NCBI GenBank assembly: GCA_013398175.1
Contig: VZRZ01003109.1
Location: 673,898-737,897, forward strand
DNA length: 64,000 nt
Source of the DNA: Climacteris rufus
Lineage: Eukaryota; Chordata; Aves; Passeriformes; Climacteridae
Direction: 5' to 3'
Position 1 is the stretch's first letter, and the number at the start of each line of letters is the position of its first letter. The notes beneath the pieces were generated by a model. It saw only the letters and a program-made list of their open reading frames with translations. It did not search any database and had not been told where the DNA came from. A program made the translations under genes and the position numbers. Below, one piece after another: positions 38,936 through 48,512 of the stretch.

Positions 38936-41900
38936 TGTGCCTCAGCTGCTTTTCTGCCTGCTGAGCATTCCCTGGAGCGGGTGCCAGCCAGCTGGTAGGA
39001 AAGCCCATCTGCTTTACAGAGCCTGTGTTTCCTTACCACCCTTCAGCAGCCTAGAACTCAGGCTGGACTTACAGTTTAATTCAGAAGTGCTTGACAAACT
39101 CTTCTTATTTTCTGTGAAGGAAATAATCTCCATGTTCCCTGAAAGTGCAAGCAGCTGCTGGAGTGAATGTACTCCAGTAATGGGCTTGGTGCAGGGGCAG
39201 GTGAAAATGTAAAAGACTCAGATTTCACCCTGTCCCTGGAGAGCAGCAATATTTGAGTCATTCAAACCTGGTTAGGGAGAGGGAGCTTTTGCAACACCAA
39301 ACCCTGAAACCGAAACTGAGACTCCCAGTCAATGTGTGGTGCTCATCAAAGGGCACCAGCTTCCTTACAGGGATTTGTGCACAAGCAGAGCTAAAACAAA
39401 TTTTTTTTCAAGATTATAGCCAGGCTTCCCCAAAGAGAGGAATTGATTAACTCTTGACTGACATTTTGGGGTTTTTCTAATAGTTCGGGGTTTTTTTTTT
39501 CAGCTCCAGAAGGAATCAATGCAAACATATCTGAAGGACAAAAAGCATTCCATTCAAAATACTCTATATCGACTGAAAATCACACAGGACCAAAAGAACA
39601 CCCCCTGCCCCCCCATTTTCCCTTGACATGTGCCATCTGGCTGATTTGTAGCATCTCACATTCTTCAAATTTTAGTGAGCTGGTTGGCAAAATTGAGCAG
39701 AACACTAATTCCTGATAAGATGGACTCATTTCTGAAAATCAGTCTAAAGCTGCTTCCTTGCATCCCTCCATTAAGGCCAGAGAAAGAAAAATAATCCCAG
39801 TCAGAACTGGGTTGTAGCTAGACTGATAACCACATGCATAGATGTGTAAGTAATTACTGAAAGTGTAACTTTTGGGCATAATCGAAAGTCTGATCTCCTG
39901 TTAGACATAGCACTGTGTGTACAGGGCAAGAATGTGACACTATTCCTAAGCACATAGAATACATAAAGGGAAAGAAAAAGGAGAATAGAGAAAAAGAACA
40001 TTTTAAAAAAATATTTTTGCAATGAACTGAATCATACAGTGAGGACACGTATAAAGGTAAGGTTGGGGCTCTATAGCCCTGCATACTCCTATAGCACATC
40101 ATCCTTTATCCATGGTGTAGCCACATTGAATGGGAAATACCCAGATTAGCCACATTCTCCAAAGGCGAGAATAGTGAGAAAAGCAGAGAAATAAAGGCCC
40201 TGCTTAAACTCAGGAATTTGACCAATTTAAAGAGGTGATGGTTTTCCCTGCTGAGAGGACAACTCAATCTGCTTTAAATTTCCACCAGGGTTCTTGAACC
40301 AGTTCAACTAAACTGACCAACTTCAGATGACACAAAACCCTGCGCATGTGTCAGGTCTGTCTGGTTCTTTGTCTTTTGGGTGGCCAGAACTCTCACTGGT
40401 TCTACAGGAATCTTCCTTGAAGGAGAAACTGAGACACTCTGCAATGAACATAATGAAAAAACTGTGTATAGAATACAGCATCACGGACTAGAGTATTTTG
40501 CCTTTTTAAGTATTTATGTGAATTTTTTCCTCAGAGTTGAATGGCTGGTTTTGATATGGCATTAGATGAAATATGCCTTAGGAATGGGTGTAAAAAAAGC
40601 TATTTCTCTATGCATAACTAACATGGTATTAATATAATAATACAAATGAAATGTAAAACTACTTCTGATCTTGTTGCTATACTTTTTCTGTCATAATAAA
40701 GGACCAGATTACATCCCTAAGTTATATGCTTCTGACAAACACAGAAAGGTTCATGCTCGACCTCTGCATTACTAGTTACTTACACCTGCACTCAAAATGC
40801 CCATGAGGTTTTCAAAATGTATAAAATTGATGACATTGAACAGCCAGATGTTTTCTACTCACATTAAGAAATATATATAAAGTATAGCAATGAGAAACTC
40901 AGTAATTTTCTCTCCACAAATATAAGGTTAGAAAGCATGGAAAAATGTAAATCTTGAGCTGGATTTATTTTTCTAGATTAACTGCTAATTATTTCTTTTT
41001 ACTACACTTTGAAAGCTCATACACAGTAGTCTGAAGGAAGCAATGTAATGATTAAAATGTGTAAACAAAATAAGGACATTACTGGCTTTGATATACATGA
41101 CTGATTTGCTGTACAAATGAGGACCAAATATCATTCAGTATCTTGTGATCAAGGGAAAGTGATAGTTGCATTTCCATATGGAGTCCTGAACCCTTTCTTT
41201 ACTCTTGTAGTAAACCAGTAGAATGACAACACACACTTTGGTGATAAATTTCATCATCTTGATGTTTTCCTTAGTGTTTGAGTGAAATCAGAGCTTTGAT
41301 ATGTGTACATTCTTAAATGGGAAGAATATATAAAATATTTTAATGTTATTATGACTGTGGTTATGCCACAACACAGATAAGATTAAGAATGAAGCTTCTT
41401 CTATGACTCTTGTATTTATTTACTTCTTTAGATTAAAAATAATAAATTATGCTTATCCAGGGCCTTAGGCACTGTAACACATCATTAATATTACAATAAA
41501 ATCTCAGCAATATTAAACTAATCACTCAGTTCGACAGACTCCTACACAGATTCCTTCTCATTCTTTCCTTGTGGGAAGAAAACCCTGAACACTGCCCCAA
41601 AAATTATCTAACACAAACAAATTTTTGAACTCAGACAAATTTGTTTGAACTGAAACAAATTAAAGATAATTCAAACTATGGAAGGAAGCAATCCTAGAAA
41701 CCTGAACTTTTATAAAAATGACTTGGTACAAATTCCCCTGTTTTTTATGGTGAGGAATAGGAAATTCTGGGATCCCAGTTGTTCATTGTTTTTCCCTTTG
41801 AAATGGGGACATGGGTATTTTTCAGGACAGCTTGCTGAGCTGCATTTTGCCATGGCTCTATTGTCTGCTTGTTTATGAGTGTCTGCTGTAGATGTTTTGC

Positions 41901-42829
41901 TGGAGTTCACCTGCAATGTTCTCCTTTTTATATTTCAGACAACCAGTGTGGAGGCGGTACTACAGGTGGTCACATGCATCCTAAAACTTGGTATGTGTTT
42001 TGGACAAATATATTATTTGGATTTCATTATACAATTCATTCAAAAAGAAACGGTCACTCAGAGGGCGTTAAATCCCAGCTACTAGTTATGTAAATGTCAA
42101 TTTTGATTTTCTGAAAAGGTAGAAAAATGCAGCCAAATTCAACAGAATTTCATACACAAATATGTCAAATCCTTGAAAGACTTGTTATTGTAAGAAGAAA
42201 ATGAAAGAACATTTGAATTTATTTTAGTGGCCTATATATACAGGAACTTTTCCTCTTTATTAACAACAAAGTGTAGCATGGAAGCTCAGTCTGCAATTTG
42301 TTGATTGTTTTAACTAATAAGCTCTATAGGGGGATGCACAGGTAGCCTCACATCCGTTGATGCATCATAAATATTTCCTTGAATTGCATTTATTGTTTTT
42401 ATATGAGTTCACTAATTTAGTTGAAATTCCATCAGTAGTCACTGTATCAGAGTAAACTATACTATAAGGATATGCAACTAGAAATTTTTTTTTCTTAATT
42501 TGATACCTTAATGAAGACCGCTAAAATAAGGATAGCATTTTGGTACTGCTTTGCACAAGCAAACCACTCTAATTATGGCAGGACTTGTTGCATATGTTGA
42601 ATTTCACAGGAGAGGTTTTCTTCCATACTTCCACTCATTTTCCAGTTAATTATCTGAAACAGAGATTATAACAATGAGGAAATCTGTACAAACTATGACA
42701 GAACTGTGATTAGATCTCAGTTGTGTTTCCTGAAGCTTGCCATCAGACTGCATTACCCTGTGGGAACAATTTAAAGAGCTGCAGATATGAAGAAGGCTGG
42801 GCAGAATGTCAGCTGCAGACAAGGATGTT
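38936..42829. other. AT-rich non-coding sequence
   Basis: No gene is supported. The first about 450 bp (38936-39400) are GC-balanced and contain overlapping frames on both strands (38925-39212 plus, 39076-39261 minus) with no recognisable domain. A short ACAAATTT/TTTGAAC direct repeat occurs at about 41610-41665. The rest is AT-rich and featureless. Confidence 0.55.
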
Positions 42830-42940
42830 ATAGAATCACCGAATATTCTGAGTTGGAAGCAACCCACAAGAATCATTGAGTTCAACTCTTAAGTGAATGG
42901 CCATACAGAACTGAAACCCACAACCTTGGCATTATGAGCA
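42830..42940 (-). mobile_element. TguSINE1-like SINE (tRNA-Ile head, CR1 tail), 5'-truncated
   Basis: Read on the minus strand, the element starts inside a tRNA-like anticodon arm (TGCTCATAATGCCAAGG), continues with a T-arm resembling the Pol III B box (GGTTTCAGTTC) and a short link (GGCCATTCACTTAAGAG), and ends in a CR1 LINE 3' tail (GTTGGAAG, CAGAATATTC and GATTCTATA in their minus-strand forms). A tRNA-Ile head joined to a CR1 3' end is the known organisation of TguSINE1, described in zebra finch and presumed to be mobilised by CR1 reverse transcriptase. The 5' half of the tRNA is missing, as expected for 5' truncation at insertion, and several substitutions show the copy is not recent. 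The anticodon position no longer reads as Ile. This is not a functional tRNA gene. It is the main reason to assign the window to a songbird. Confidence 0.85.
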
Positions 42941-42943
42941 TAT

Positions 42944-43150
42944 TCATGATTGCCTCAAGTCCCACGAAACTTCCTGTCTTTTTTGAATATCTTTTTGGAC
43001 TTCTTTCATGTCACAAGGGCAGAAGGGTAAGTTTTTAATATCAGCCATATGGAACTTCTTTTTGAGTTTGCCTGGCCATGTCTGGTCCCTTTTGACGCAC
43101 ACAAGGAGGAAGCAGATCAAGAGAACCACAGGGTGGTGCTGGCAGTCCAT
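42944..43150 (-). other. Short minus-strand ORF with hydrophobic N-terminus (unproven)
   Basis: A 68-codon frame opens with a methionine followed shortly by a hydrophobic run (VVLLICFLLVCV, residues 8-19) and then a basic segment, which superficially resembles a signal peptide or signal anchor. A Cys-Pro-Cys (residues 45-47) follows near the C-terminal third. The frame ends at a stop about 4 bp from the limit of the SINE. I do not recognise the protein. It has no clear upstream exon, and its length is within chance expectation for a locally GC-balanced patch. It is listed only because the hydrophobic start is better formed than in other frames of the window. Confidence 0.12.
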
Positions 43151-45216
43151 TCCTGATACTTGCAGTATTGGATTCCTTCGGAGTCTGCCTTCCTAGCATT
43201 GGCTAAGTCAAAGCTGTTTTGTTAATCATAACATCACTAATTTCCTTTCCTGCTGATAGCTGCATGGTGGTTCTGCTGCTGTCACTCCACAGTAATGAAA
43301 TGTCATTGCAGGTGGTACAAAATGTGGCAAAGTTAAACAGTTGGGAACAAACAGCTTTCTCAGTTACAGCAGTTTGATGGCATGGATTAATTTGAGGGGA
43401 GATTCCTACGTATTCTCGGGAAGGTTCACCTTTGCTCTTATGCAAAGGGTGTTGCATAAATGGTCTGTTAATTCTCAGTGCTCGGGCTTTCTGTGAAGAG
43501 TACAACAGAATTTGTTCCATGCTTGGCCTATCATTTCTTGCTATCATGATCTTTTCTAGTTACTGAAACCCTCTTCAGCAAGGAGATGAGAACAACCCAG
43601 TCTGCTAAGGTTGCCTGCACTAGCTGCATGCTAAGAGTGGGTGAGAGAATGCACTTTGCACCCCATGTCTTCCCTGGCTCATGCAAGTGAAGAGAAAACA
43701 GGAGGAACCGTATCCTAAGTCACAGATACTTCCCAAATTATCCCCTTGTGTGCCACAATACATATCTGTGTTGAGTCCAACAGCTCTTTTCAGTGATTGG
43801 AGGGTAATTTCACTCAACAGATGAATTCAAGGCAACCACAATCTGCTCCTGGAAAACTGGAGCCCAGAACACAAGAAAGAATCAAAGGAAAAAATGAAAG
43901 GAGAGAGAAAAAAGGGGGATGGGGGTGGGGGGTGCGTGTGTGTGTGTCATGAACTTGAAAAACAACAGTTATAATCCTAATGTTATTTCTCTCATCTCAA
44001 GTGATTTCCCAAGGTATTTAATTTCTAAAGGAGTCACCCATATGGCAAGGAATGTTTTAGGGGACAAATTCACTACACTCTGATGTTAGTCACTGCATCC
44101 CAGAATTATTTCAAGTGAATTTCAAGTGCTTGTTCATCATGGCAGCTCTAGGAATAATATACCAGGGGACTCCATTTCCTCAACAGTATTTCTCAGCAGC
44201 TTCTGAATCGAGACAAGGCACTTCTAGTGGTGCTGTAGGAGCCTCCTGGGCAGTTTTACGGAGCCACTGCACTCAATCTGTGCTCAGAAAAATATTGCTC
44301 TCTTGTAAAGGAAATAAAACCAGGAAAAAGCTTATAGTGAGACAATATATCTTTTTACCCTCAATCTTCTATGCAGATCAATACAAACAGTTCAAGTTGA
44401 TTGAATGTAACTCTTTTCCCAGATCAGATCAAAACCATAAAAACTAATGCACTGAGATAGTCACCCAGTCTTACTTTAAACATAAAACTTTTTCCTCTTG
44501 TAATGCATTAATTAATCATGCAATCTGGTTGGTATATAGGAACTATCATTTACATTCCCATTTGCAAAATGTGTGAGATCTTGTTACATAAATTCATATC
44601 TGATAATTTTTTTGAAGTTTCATTTTGATGGCAGCAGAGCTTGATAGTTCACTTTCTATATGCTTATGTCAGGAATTATAGCCTCTTAAGAAATGCATTC
44701 TGTAAAGTAGCTGAGTCTACATTATTGTAGAAGCACTACTACATGTTCCATATAACCTAGTAAATACAGAAACTTTCTTTAAAATATTGGTAAAAAGAGA
44801 AACAAAATTAGACACAGGCCTACTTGAAAAATGTCCTCAGAAAAAGTTCCATTAAAAATCTTAGTTAAAGGCCTCTATTAAAAGCTTTCAGGAAGAAATG
44901 TGCCTTGTGTGGCCCCCTGAAGTCTGATGAAGCACCCACCAGAGTGATTTGTTGCTCAGGGATGCACAAGCACCACAGTGGATGCTAACTGCCATCATGG
45001 CAAAGTCTCTGTCTCCTTTTTTTCCCTATGGTTAACATTTTATGGGCAATGAACCACAGGAAATAACTACTACTGATTATAATGAAAATGCTGAAACCTC
45101 TTAAATTATGGCATCAGGCAGGAGCAGCACTGATGTAATTACTATGTTAATGATCAAGAAATATTTAAGTACTCCTGCATGATTTTCTAGTATTTTTTAG
45201 TACTCGTCTCTAATGT
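43151..45216. other. Non-coding sequence with two minus-strand openings
   Basis: No gene is supported. Frames at 43203-43547 and 43620-43817 (minus) are open but unrecognised. A purine/G-rich tract with a short GT run is listed separately. The remaining sequence (44000-45200) is AT-rich. It includes a homeodomain/POU-like near-palindrome at about 44501-44523 (TAATGCATTAATTAATCATG and three further bases). Confidence 0.5.
43868..43947 (+). repeat. Purine-rich tract with G runs and a short (GT)n
   Basis: About 50 bp of almost pure A/G (43868-43913) run into GGGGG, GGGGG and GGGGGG blocks separated by short spacers (43914-43932), then GCGTGTGTGTGTGT. Three G runs of five or six, plus shorter ones, make an unstable or two-tetrad quadruplex possible. 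The GT run has about six units. It is probably a microsatellite complex. Confidence 0.75.
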
Positions 45217-45420
45217 CCTGTGGAGGGTTTAAGAGCTGTTGCCATTCTCCTGCTGGGTTCCCATGCAGAGACTCTGATAGCTGTGCTAGGCCCGCTTAGG
45301 TCTCACAGCAGGGACCAGGACTCCTTCTGCTGCTCTGCTCCACTCAGGAGCTGTGTGGAGGAGCTGCCCATAATCACCTCTAAGAGCCCCTTCGATCCTG
45401 CTGTAGGGGTCTAGAGAGGC
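45217..45420. other. GC-rich block, possible old LTR or repeat fragment
   Basis: About 200 bp, starting around TGTGGAGGGTTTAAGAG, are much more GC-rich than the flanks. A plus-strand frame of 64 codons is open but has no recognisable domain. Blocks like this, isolated in AT-rich avian DNA, are often fragments of endogenous retroviral LTRs, but I see neither reliable ends nor a polyadenylation signal at the right place. Treat the origin as unknown. Confidence 0.3.
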
Positions 45421-46968
45421 ACCAGCACTGTGATTAGGTTAGGATTTTTATAGGAGACTGAAAGTCTCTTGCTATTCCCTTCTCTGAGTGCTTTTTTACT
45501 GAAGGCAGAATGAAGAGGCAAAAGGCGAGGAATCAGAGAGGCCACTTTGGCACAGGAAACGTGAAATGCGCACACCCATAATTCTGAACTTTCACTATGC
45601 TACAGGTTATGCTTGACACATCTCACATTTTTGAAGTAGAGTATTCACATATCTAGATATTTTGGGGGAAGAAAATAGAATGTAACTGTGGTTCTAGCCT
45701 GACAGCTGGCTCCCAAGCACACCTGCCATGGAGATGCCTTAACAGCTCTTCCCCTGACAACTTTGAGCAGAAGGCTAATAATTATTTACTGGGAAAGCAA
45801 GTGTTATAATGATATTACTAAAAACTTTGTTCTGGTTGGCTAGGTTTTTTCCCTGCTTTTTATTTGTAATTTAAAGAAGTCTTCTCCAGGCCTAGTGAAA
45901 CAGCAATAGGTTTGCAAATCCTGAAAATCTACCGTTAGATCACAAGCTAAGGAAGTTTACAAGTTTACTTTTAAATTGATACTGTCAAGTCCTATATATT
46001 ATTTTACTTTTTTCTTTTTTTTTTTTAATGTTGATGAGCAGTAATGGATCAAGAATCTCTGTGCTAAGGCCACTAAGGCCACCAAGGCTCCAGGCACACA
46101 GTGAAGGTAAGAACCTCCTTCACTGGCCACAACTTTTGTGTTAGCTCCCCTGCACAAAAGATGACCTGTATTTCCAACGTGCTATTATTTGACTGGAAAA
46201 ATGAACTCTGAAATTTTCACACATGATATTTAATTATTTGTGTGTTTGTGTTGTGACTATTCTAATTGGACAAACTGTCTAAATCCAAAATCTCATGTGA
46301 GTGGAATGGTGAGTAGTGCCTGTCACTTGAGGGCAGGGCTTGCTGCAGAGGTGGTGGGCCAGGTAGAGTCAAGAATGAGTGCTGCAACACATCGTTTCTT
46401 TTCTGTTCAGAAGGAGAAACTCACAGCACTACTAATGAACTTTGATACTTGTCAGAGCCTCAGACCCTGATTCTGGTGGAGCAATAGAAATACAGGACAA
46501 AACAGCAATCCTGCTACAGTAGGGAAAAACAAATGGATGCAAGAAGGGAGCATGGAGCAAAGTGAATCAAGGAGAGTTTGTGAAAGAGGTAACAATCTCA
46601 GCGCTCTTGCAGTTTAGTCATTACTTACACAAAGCTGACAGCATGACAAGAGATCTTAGAGAACAAGCCAATAGCCTGTCCCTGGGCTGAGCAGTCTAGG
46701 GAGGTTTATGGCTAATTAACTCTAACTGAAAGTATTCAAACCACCCTGCAGCTTTTTCTGCACTCCTTCCTTGTCTGCAACTTTTCTGTCTGTATTTGGA
46801 ACAACCACAGCATGTGCTGACCTTGGAGGCACTTGGGTACACAACCTGAGCCCTGAACAAGAACGGAGATCTCCTCCCCATGAGAAATAAGAAGCAGAAG
46901 GCAGAGAAGAAAACAAAGTGATGTGTGAGTCAGAAAGAAGAGTAACATTAACACCAATATGAGGAAGC
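45421..46968. other. AT-rich non-coding sequence
   Basis: No gene is supported. A long T tract interrupted by single C residues lies at about 46008-46026. A small tandem of CTAAGGCCA-like units occurs at about 46065-46090. The frames at 46240-46470 and 46696-46881 have no recognisable domain. Confidence 0.55.
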
Positions 46969-46981
46969 AAGCAAGCAAGCC
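46969..46981. repeat. (AAGC)n short microsatellite
   Basis: About three units of AAGC in tandem, at the left border of a GC-rich block. It is too short for strong claims. Confidence 0.7.
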
Positions 46982-47265
46982 CATTTGGCCATGAGTCCCC
47001 TGGGTGGGGTGGAAGGGGCATGCAGGAAGGGGCATCACAGCACCAACATTTCTGTCCCTGAAGGTGTGAAAGGTGCTGAGCTCAGGACGTCCTCCCACCA
47101 CACCGGCTCAGCACAGGAGAGGTCCTGCACACCCCTGCACATGCTGCAGGGATGGTGGGAGTGTGGAGCTGCCCTGAGGTCGGCTGCTCTTGCACAGAAA
47201 TTTTCCATCTCCAGGCAAGGACCGGCCAGAGCCTGCGTGGCACAGTTAATGTCTTGCATGTGTGA
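46982..47265. other. GC-rich block
   Basis: About 280 bp of GC-rich sequence with overlapping open frames on both strands (46736-47101 minus, 46985-47320 plus, 47035-47259 minus). That pattern follows from high GC, not from coding. Short repeats of CCTGCA and CTGCAC are visible. No protein domain, tRNA or LTR boundary is recognisable. Confidence 0.35.
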
Positions 47266-47410
47266 AAGACTGAAAACCTGTACTTTAATAGTTCAGCAAG
47301 GACAGTTATTATATGTCTAAGCCATAGGGCAGAGAATTTGTTTAGAGGCTGGAAACCATCAGAATTCTTCAGTCCCTGTTCAGGTTCAGCAGAAGAGCAA
47401 CTCTATTGTA

Positions 47411-47435
47411 TCACCCATCACCCATCACCCATCAC
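47411..47435. repeat. Three-copy 7-bp tandem repeat
   Basis: The unit CACCCAT is repeated three times, followed by a partial copy. With only three tiny units and no spacer it is a micro-tandem repeat, not a CRISPR. Confidence 0.85.
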
Positions 47436-48417
47436 TCTTTTTTTGCAGGATAAAGGTGCTGGAAAAGTACCTGGCTCTTATGACTCAAATGCCTGCTTAG
47501 GGCTCTGCCTCATTTTATCCAAATATCCGAAGTGTCTTTGACCAACCAGAATTTTAATAGACATTTGACATGCTACATTACTCACCAAAGATACCTTCTC
47601 AGTTCTTTCCACAGGTGTCAGGTGTATGGAGCTTGGCAGGGATTTCTGAGGGGTCATGGGCACCTCTTATGGGTTATCTATTATCTGCTGGAAACACCTG
47701 ATAGGGGAACAAGTATCCCTAAAAAAAAGATTATTAAAATGCCAGTAAACAACCAAGATACTTTTGATATTTTCTTGTAGACAAGTATGTGTACTTTGAG
47801 GACAAATATTTGAAAATGCTGAATGGCAAGCAGAATTAGTTTTGCTGCAGAAAGTGATGTCTTTATTTCTCTAATTACAGAGAACTGCCTAACAGACTTA
47901 TTTTAGTATTAATAGATGCTTTCCCCACAAATGTCAAGTCAGCAAAATGATACTTAATTTGTAAATGTGCATCACTAATTTTGATTTTCAATCAGTAATC
48001 TCAGCCTGAGAATAGACATATATATTCCGCACACACAGAATTTCTTGCATCTTGTTTTATAAGAAACTGTTCAAATTAAGCAGATTTTGTAAAGAATTGG
48101 TAAGTATTGAAAGGAAACCTATTGTAAGTAATAATCTGAAAAAAGAATTTTGCTTTTTGACAACACTACAGGAGGTCCATAAGCACATTTCAAATGATAT
48201 TTTAATAAGTGATGCTTAAATACTTTTAAAGCAGCACTGTAATTAGATGTGTCTCTTTGAAACTTTCAGTTAAGTAATTGCACACTAATGTAAAGAAAAA
48301 CAGATTTTCACTAAACAGTTTTTGCTTTCGTCAGCTGAGATTAATTCACTTAATAAGCAGTTGTTATTAAACTAAACATTCAATAATGAGTCATTATAGC
48401 TATATTAAATTCTTAGG
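47436..48417. other. AT-rich non-coding sequence
   Basis: No gene is supported. Frames near 47478-47780 overlap on both strands without recognisable domains. From about 48190 to 48400 the sequence is rich in TAATTAG, ATTAATTCAC and AATAATGAGTCATTA-like words that resemble homeodomain and AP-1 sites. It is a candidate conserved element only if alignment supports it. Confidence 0.5.
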
Positions 48418-48512
48418 GCCAAGTGCTGCAGTTTGTACTCCTGGAAGTGGGCAAAGTTCCCACTGACTGAATGGGAGTTTTAACTGTATATGAATTGCAG
48501 GACTTGTCTCAA
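48418..48512. repeat. Decayed foldback element (inverted repeat)
   Basis: The left half begins near GCCAAGTGCTGCAGTTTGTA (48419) and includes GGCAAAGTTCCCACTGA. The right half, GAATGGGAGTTTTAACTG, then TGAATTGCAGGACTTG (48491-48506), reads on the opposite strand as CAAGTCCTGCAATTCA followed by a C/A-rich form of AAACTCCCATTC. The two halves therefore form one imperfect inverted repeat centred near 48468. It closely resembles, from general familiarity, an old bird/turtle/crocodile palindromic repeat with a CCCATTGACTTCAATGGGAG centre and CCTGCAG...CTGCAGG arms. I give no database name. Confidence 0.6.

Noticed and set aside
42897..42940. tRNA gene
   Set aside because: Only the 3' half of a tRNA-like sequence is present, it is fused to a CR1 tail, and the anticodon region is mutated. 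It is part of a SINE.
43203..43547. 114-codon minus-strand frame upstream of the signal-like short ORF
   Set aside because: I considered whether it and the neighbouring frames (42944-43150, 43620-43817) were exons or a retroviral gene remnant. No motif supports either, and the short ORF is in a different frame.
46736..47101. 121-codon minus-strand frame in a GC-rich patch
   Set aside because: Several overlapping frames are open on both strands at the same place, which is the signature of high GC rather than coding.
47411..47435. CRISPR-like repeats
   Set aside because: Three 7-bp units with no spacers, in a vertebrate-type sequence.
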